A model generated the notes under the pieces. The model was not told where the DNA came from. It did not search any database and saw nothing but the letters and a program-made list of their open reading frames with translations. A stretch of DNA of 64,000 nucleotides from an uncultured Flavobacteriales bacterium (GTDB lineage Bacteria > Bacteroidota > Bacteroidia > Flavobacteriales_D > Crocinitomicaceae). Each line of letters starts with the position of its first letter. The stretch's first letter is position 1. The position numbers and the translations under genes were made by a program. This document shows positions 62,551 to 64,000 of this stretch, one piece after another. The stretch covers positions 79,976 through 143,975 of the forward strand of contig CAJXJK010000014.1 in assembly GCA_913054135.1 (NCBI GenBank). The letters are read 5' to 3'.

Positions 62551-63529
62551 GTCAACAAAAGTACAAAATATAGCCCTATTAACTTCAGGTGGAGATGCTC
62601 CCGGAATGAATGCATCTATTAGAGCAGTGGTTCGAACCTGTCTTTATCATAACTTAAATGTATTTGGAATTTATGATGGTTATAATGGCCTCATTAAAAA
62701 TGACATTAAAGAAATGAAGTATAAAGATGTTTCTAACATCCTTCAATCAGGCGGTACTATTTTAGGAACTGATAGATGTCAAGAGTTCCATGAAAAAGAA
62801 ATGCGACAACAAGCTTTTGAAAATCTGAAGTCAAGAAATATTGATGCCTTAATAACTATCGGAGGAGATGGTACCTTTAAAGGAGCTTCTATATTTTCGA
62901 AAGAACATGGTCTTCCCATAATAGGTATACCAGCCACTATTGATAATGATATATCAGGTACTGAATATACATTAGGTTTTGACACAGCTCTTAATACGAC
63001 GATAAGTGCTCTTGATAATATAAGGGATACTGCAAGTTCTCATCATAGAATTTTTCTGGTTGAGGTTATGGGTAATAATTCTGGACAACTGGCATTGTAT
63101 GCAGCAGTTGCAAGTGGTGCTCGTGAAGTCTTTATGCCAGAGAAGAAAGAAGATTTGGTAGACATCAAGAATAAGATTTCGCAAGCCATTAAGATGAATC
63201 GGTCTTCAATGATTGTTGTTTCTGAAGGTGAAGTTGGAGGAGCTAGGGGGGTGAAAGACTATTTAAAGAGTGAAGGGCTGGATGAAAAGATAAGAGTTTC
63301 GGTTCTCGGTCATATACAAAGAGGTGGGCGTCCTACCTTTCGAGATCGACTCAATGCAGCCCTATTTGGAGAGGCAGCAGTTGTCGCTTTATTAAAAGGG
63401 AAGACAAAATTAATGGTTGGTATCACAGATGGTAAATTGGCACTCAATGATTTAGAACTTTCACAACAACCTTCTTCTGTAATTAATATGGATTATTTGA
63501 AACTTATCCGAAAGCTGTCCGTTTACTAA
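62549..63529 (+). CDS. pfkA: 6-phosphofructokinase (PfkA type)
   Basis: 326 residues, the usual length. TSGGDAPGMNASIRAV, substrate loop GGDGTFKGAS, catalytic PATIDNDISGTEYTLGFDTA, then MGNNSGQLALYAAVASGARE and a late HIQRGGRPTFRDRLNA. The GGDG segment is the ATP form; the residue before TIDND is Ala rather than the Gly (ATP) or Lys (pyrophosphate) usual there, so donor is likely ATP but not fully certain. Glycolytic key step. It starts in a CATG shared with the divergent barrel gene. Confidence 0.95.
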   Translation: MSTKVQNIALLTSGGDAPGMNASIRAVVRTCLYHNLNVFGIYDGYNGLIKNDIKEMKYKDVSNILQSGGTILGTDRCQEFHEKEMRQQAFENLKSRNIDALITIGGDGTFKGASIFSKEHGLPIIGIPATIDNDISGTEYTLGFDTALNTTISALDNIRDTASSHHRIFLVEVMGNNSGQLALYAAVASGAREVFMPEKKEDLVDIKNKISQAIKMNRSSMIVVSEGEVGGARGVKDYLKSEGLDEKIRVSVLGHIQRGGRPTFRDRLNAALFGEAAVVALLKGKTKLMVGITDGKLALNDLELSQQPSSVINMDYLKLIRKLSVY

Positions 63530-63629
63530 TGCTCGTTCTTTTTTTTAAAATTATTTTATTTCTGTAAAGCCTGATTTTCAAAGGTTTTAGATGAGAAAAA
63601 AAAATAATTAAAATTTAATTGCAAATAGT

Positions 63630-63662
63630 TTGCACTTATATAAAAAAAGCACTGTACCTTTG
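63630..63662 (+). promoter_or_regulatory. rRNA operon promoter P1
   Basis: TTG at 63630-63632, 22-base spacer, TACCTTTG at 63655-63662. Full Bacteroidota consensus form. Confidence 0.75.
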
Positions 63663-63739
63663 CCCCCGCAATTGAACAACGGTTTGATAGAAGCAAGTAC
63701 TGAGAAAAGAAAAAAAAAATATTTTTTTTTGAAAAGTGT

Positions 63740-63768
63740 TTGGGAATAAAAAAAGTTGTCTATCTTTG
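63740..63768 (+). promoter_or_regulatory. rRNA operon promoter P2
   Basis: TTG at 63740-63742, 18-base spacer, TATCTTTG at 63761-63768. Second promoter about 106 bases after P1. Confidence 0.75.
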
Positions 63769-63855
63769 CGCTCCCGTTTAACGAGACGGGTGAAAAAATT
63801 GAGAGAGGGAAAGAGGAGATACGATATAAGCTAACGAGTTTATATTACAGAATAA

Positions 63856-63866
63856 GTTCTTTGAAA
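63856..63866 (+). promoter_or_regulatory. boxA-like antitermination element in the rRNA leader
   Basis: GTTCTTTGAAA about 75 bases before 16S resembles the boxA element of rRNA leaders (core CTTTGA/CTTTAA), where Nus factors bind. Confidence 0.5.
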
Positions 63867-63938
63867 GATTGAAAAGATAAGAAATAGCAAAAACAAGAAT
63901 TAATACCCTGCAGTCAATCAACATTTTAAACTTTTTAT

Positions 63939-64000
<62 letters not shown>

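Larger units (their letters stand above)
63530..63938. other. rRNA operon promoter and leader region
   Basis: About 410 bases without a gene. AT-rich sequence after pfkA holds two strong promoters (63630-63662, 63740-63768) and, between them, a run of A and T (about 63709-63731). The leader carries a boxA-like GTTCTTTGAAA (63856-63866) before 16S rRNA. No terminator after pfkA was identified. Confidence 0.7.

Overview
The window looks like a piece of a low-GC chromosome of a gliding-type Bacteroidota, probably order Flavobacteriales. This is inference from gene content and promoter style. There are several type IX secretion (T9SS) substrates with both known kinds of C-terminal sorting domain (type A at 3562-6168 and 43810-45660, type B at 8373-10970 and 45797-49396), SprB-like repeats, PorE-like envelope proteins, menaquinone synthesis, and upstream boxes matching the Bacteroidota promoter form TTG-N(18-22)-TAnnTTTG rather than the proteobacterial -35/-10. 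No insertion sequence, prophage, CRISPR array or tRNA was seen. The window reads as a core chromosomal region ending in an rRNA operon.

Layout. 1-3474: the 3' part of an RND efflux pump gene and its TolC-like outer-membrane partner. 3562-11829: secreted and surface proteins (an FG-GAP/ASPIC protein with a type A sorting domain and a GEVED protein with a type B sorting domain), small exported proteins, a YwbE-like protein, a cupin and a NYN-domain nuclease-like protein. 11925-15142: an overlapping three-gene minus-strand set of a TPR protein, a phosphosulfolactate-synthase-like (ComA) enzyme and a DUF368/PopT-type lipid carrier translocase. 15262-18837: TypA GTPase and a DEAD-box RNA helicase. 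19230-20365: an M23 peptidase with a LysM domain and a coupled small gene. 20521-24092: a four-gene PadR-PspC-glycosyltransferase-acetyltransferase operon headed by a perfect palindrome that overlaps its promoter. 24390-27126: a GMC oxidoreductase with a Tat-dependent small subunit, then an acidic cysteine-rich lipoprotein.

27296-33845: an operon of two tandem PorE-like proteins (TPR, PD40 propeller, OmpA-like end), a DEDDh exonuclease and an FAH-family enzyme. The first PorE-like gene has no ordinary start codon for its signal peptide. 33937-39633: an E2 acyltransferase, a LolC/FtsX-like permease, a NamZ-type lipoprotein and an acyltransferase. 39732-43749: a two-component system and menD. 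43810-51614: two tandem L-type-lectin surface proteins with different T9SS sorting domains and a secreted beta-propeller protein. 51686-59843: small membrane proteins, a YebC-family protein, PlsC, ferrochelatase, dihydrolipoyl dehydrogenase, an exported protein and valS. 59948-62550: an ECF sigma factor with a probable anti-sigma/TPR protein and an outer-membrane barrel protein. 62549-63529: pfkA, whose start codon overlaps that of the divergent barrel gene. 63530-64000: a double promoter, an rRNA leader and the first ~60 bases of 16S rRNA.

Much of the window serves the cell envelope: efflux, T9SS cargo, PorE-like anchoring, peptidoglycan turnover (M23, NamZ), lipid carrier recycling (PopT) and phospholipid acylation. 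Core metabolic and translation genes lie between these. All functional calls come from reading the protein sequences, without database searches.
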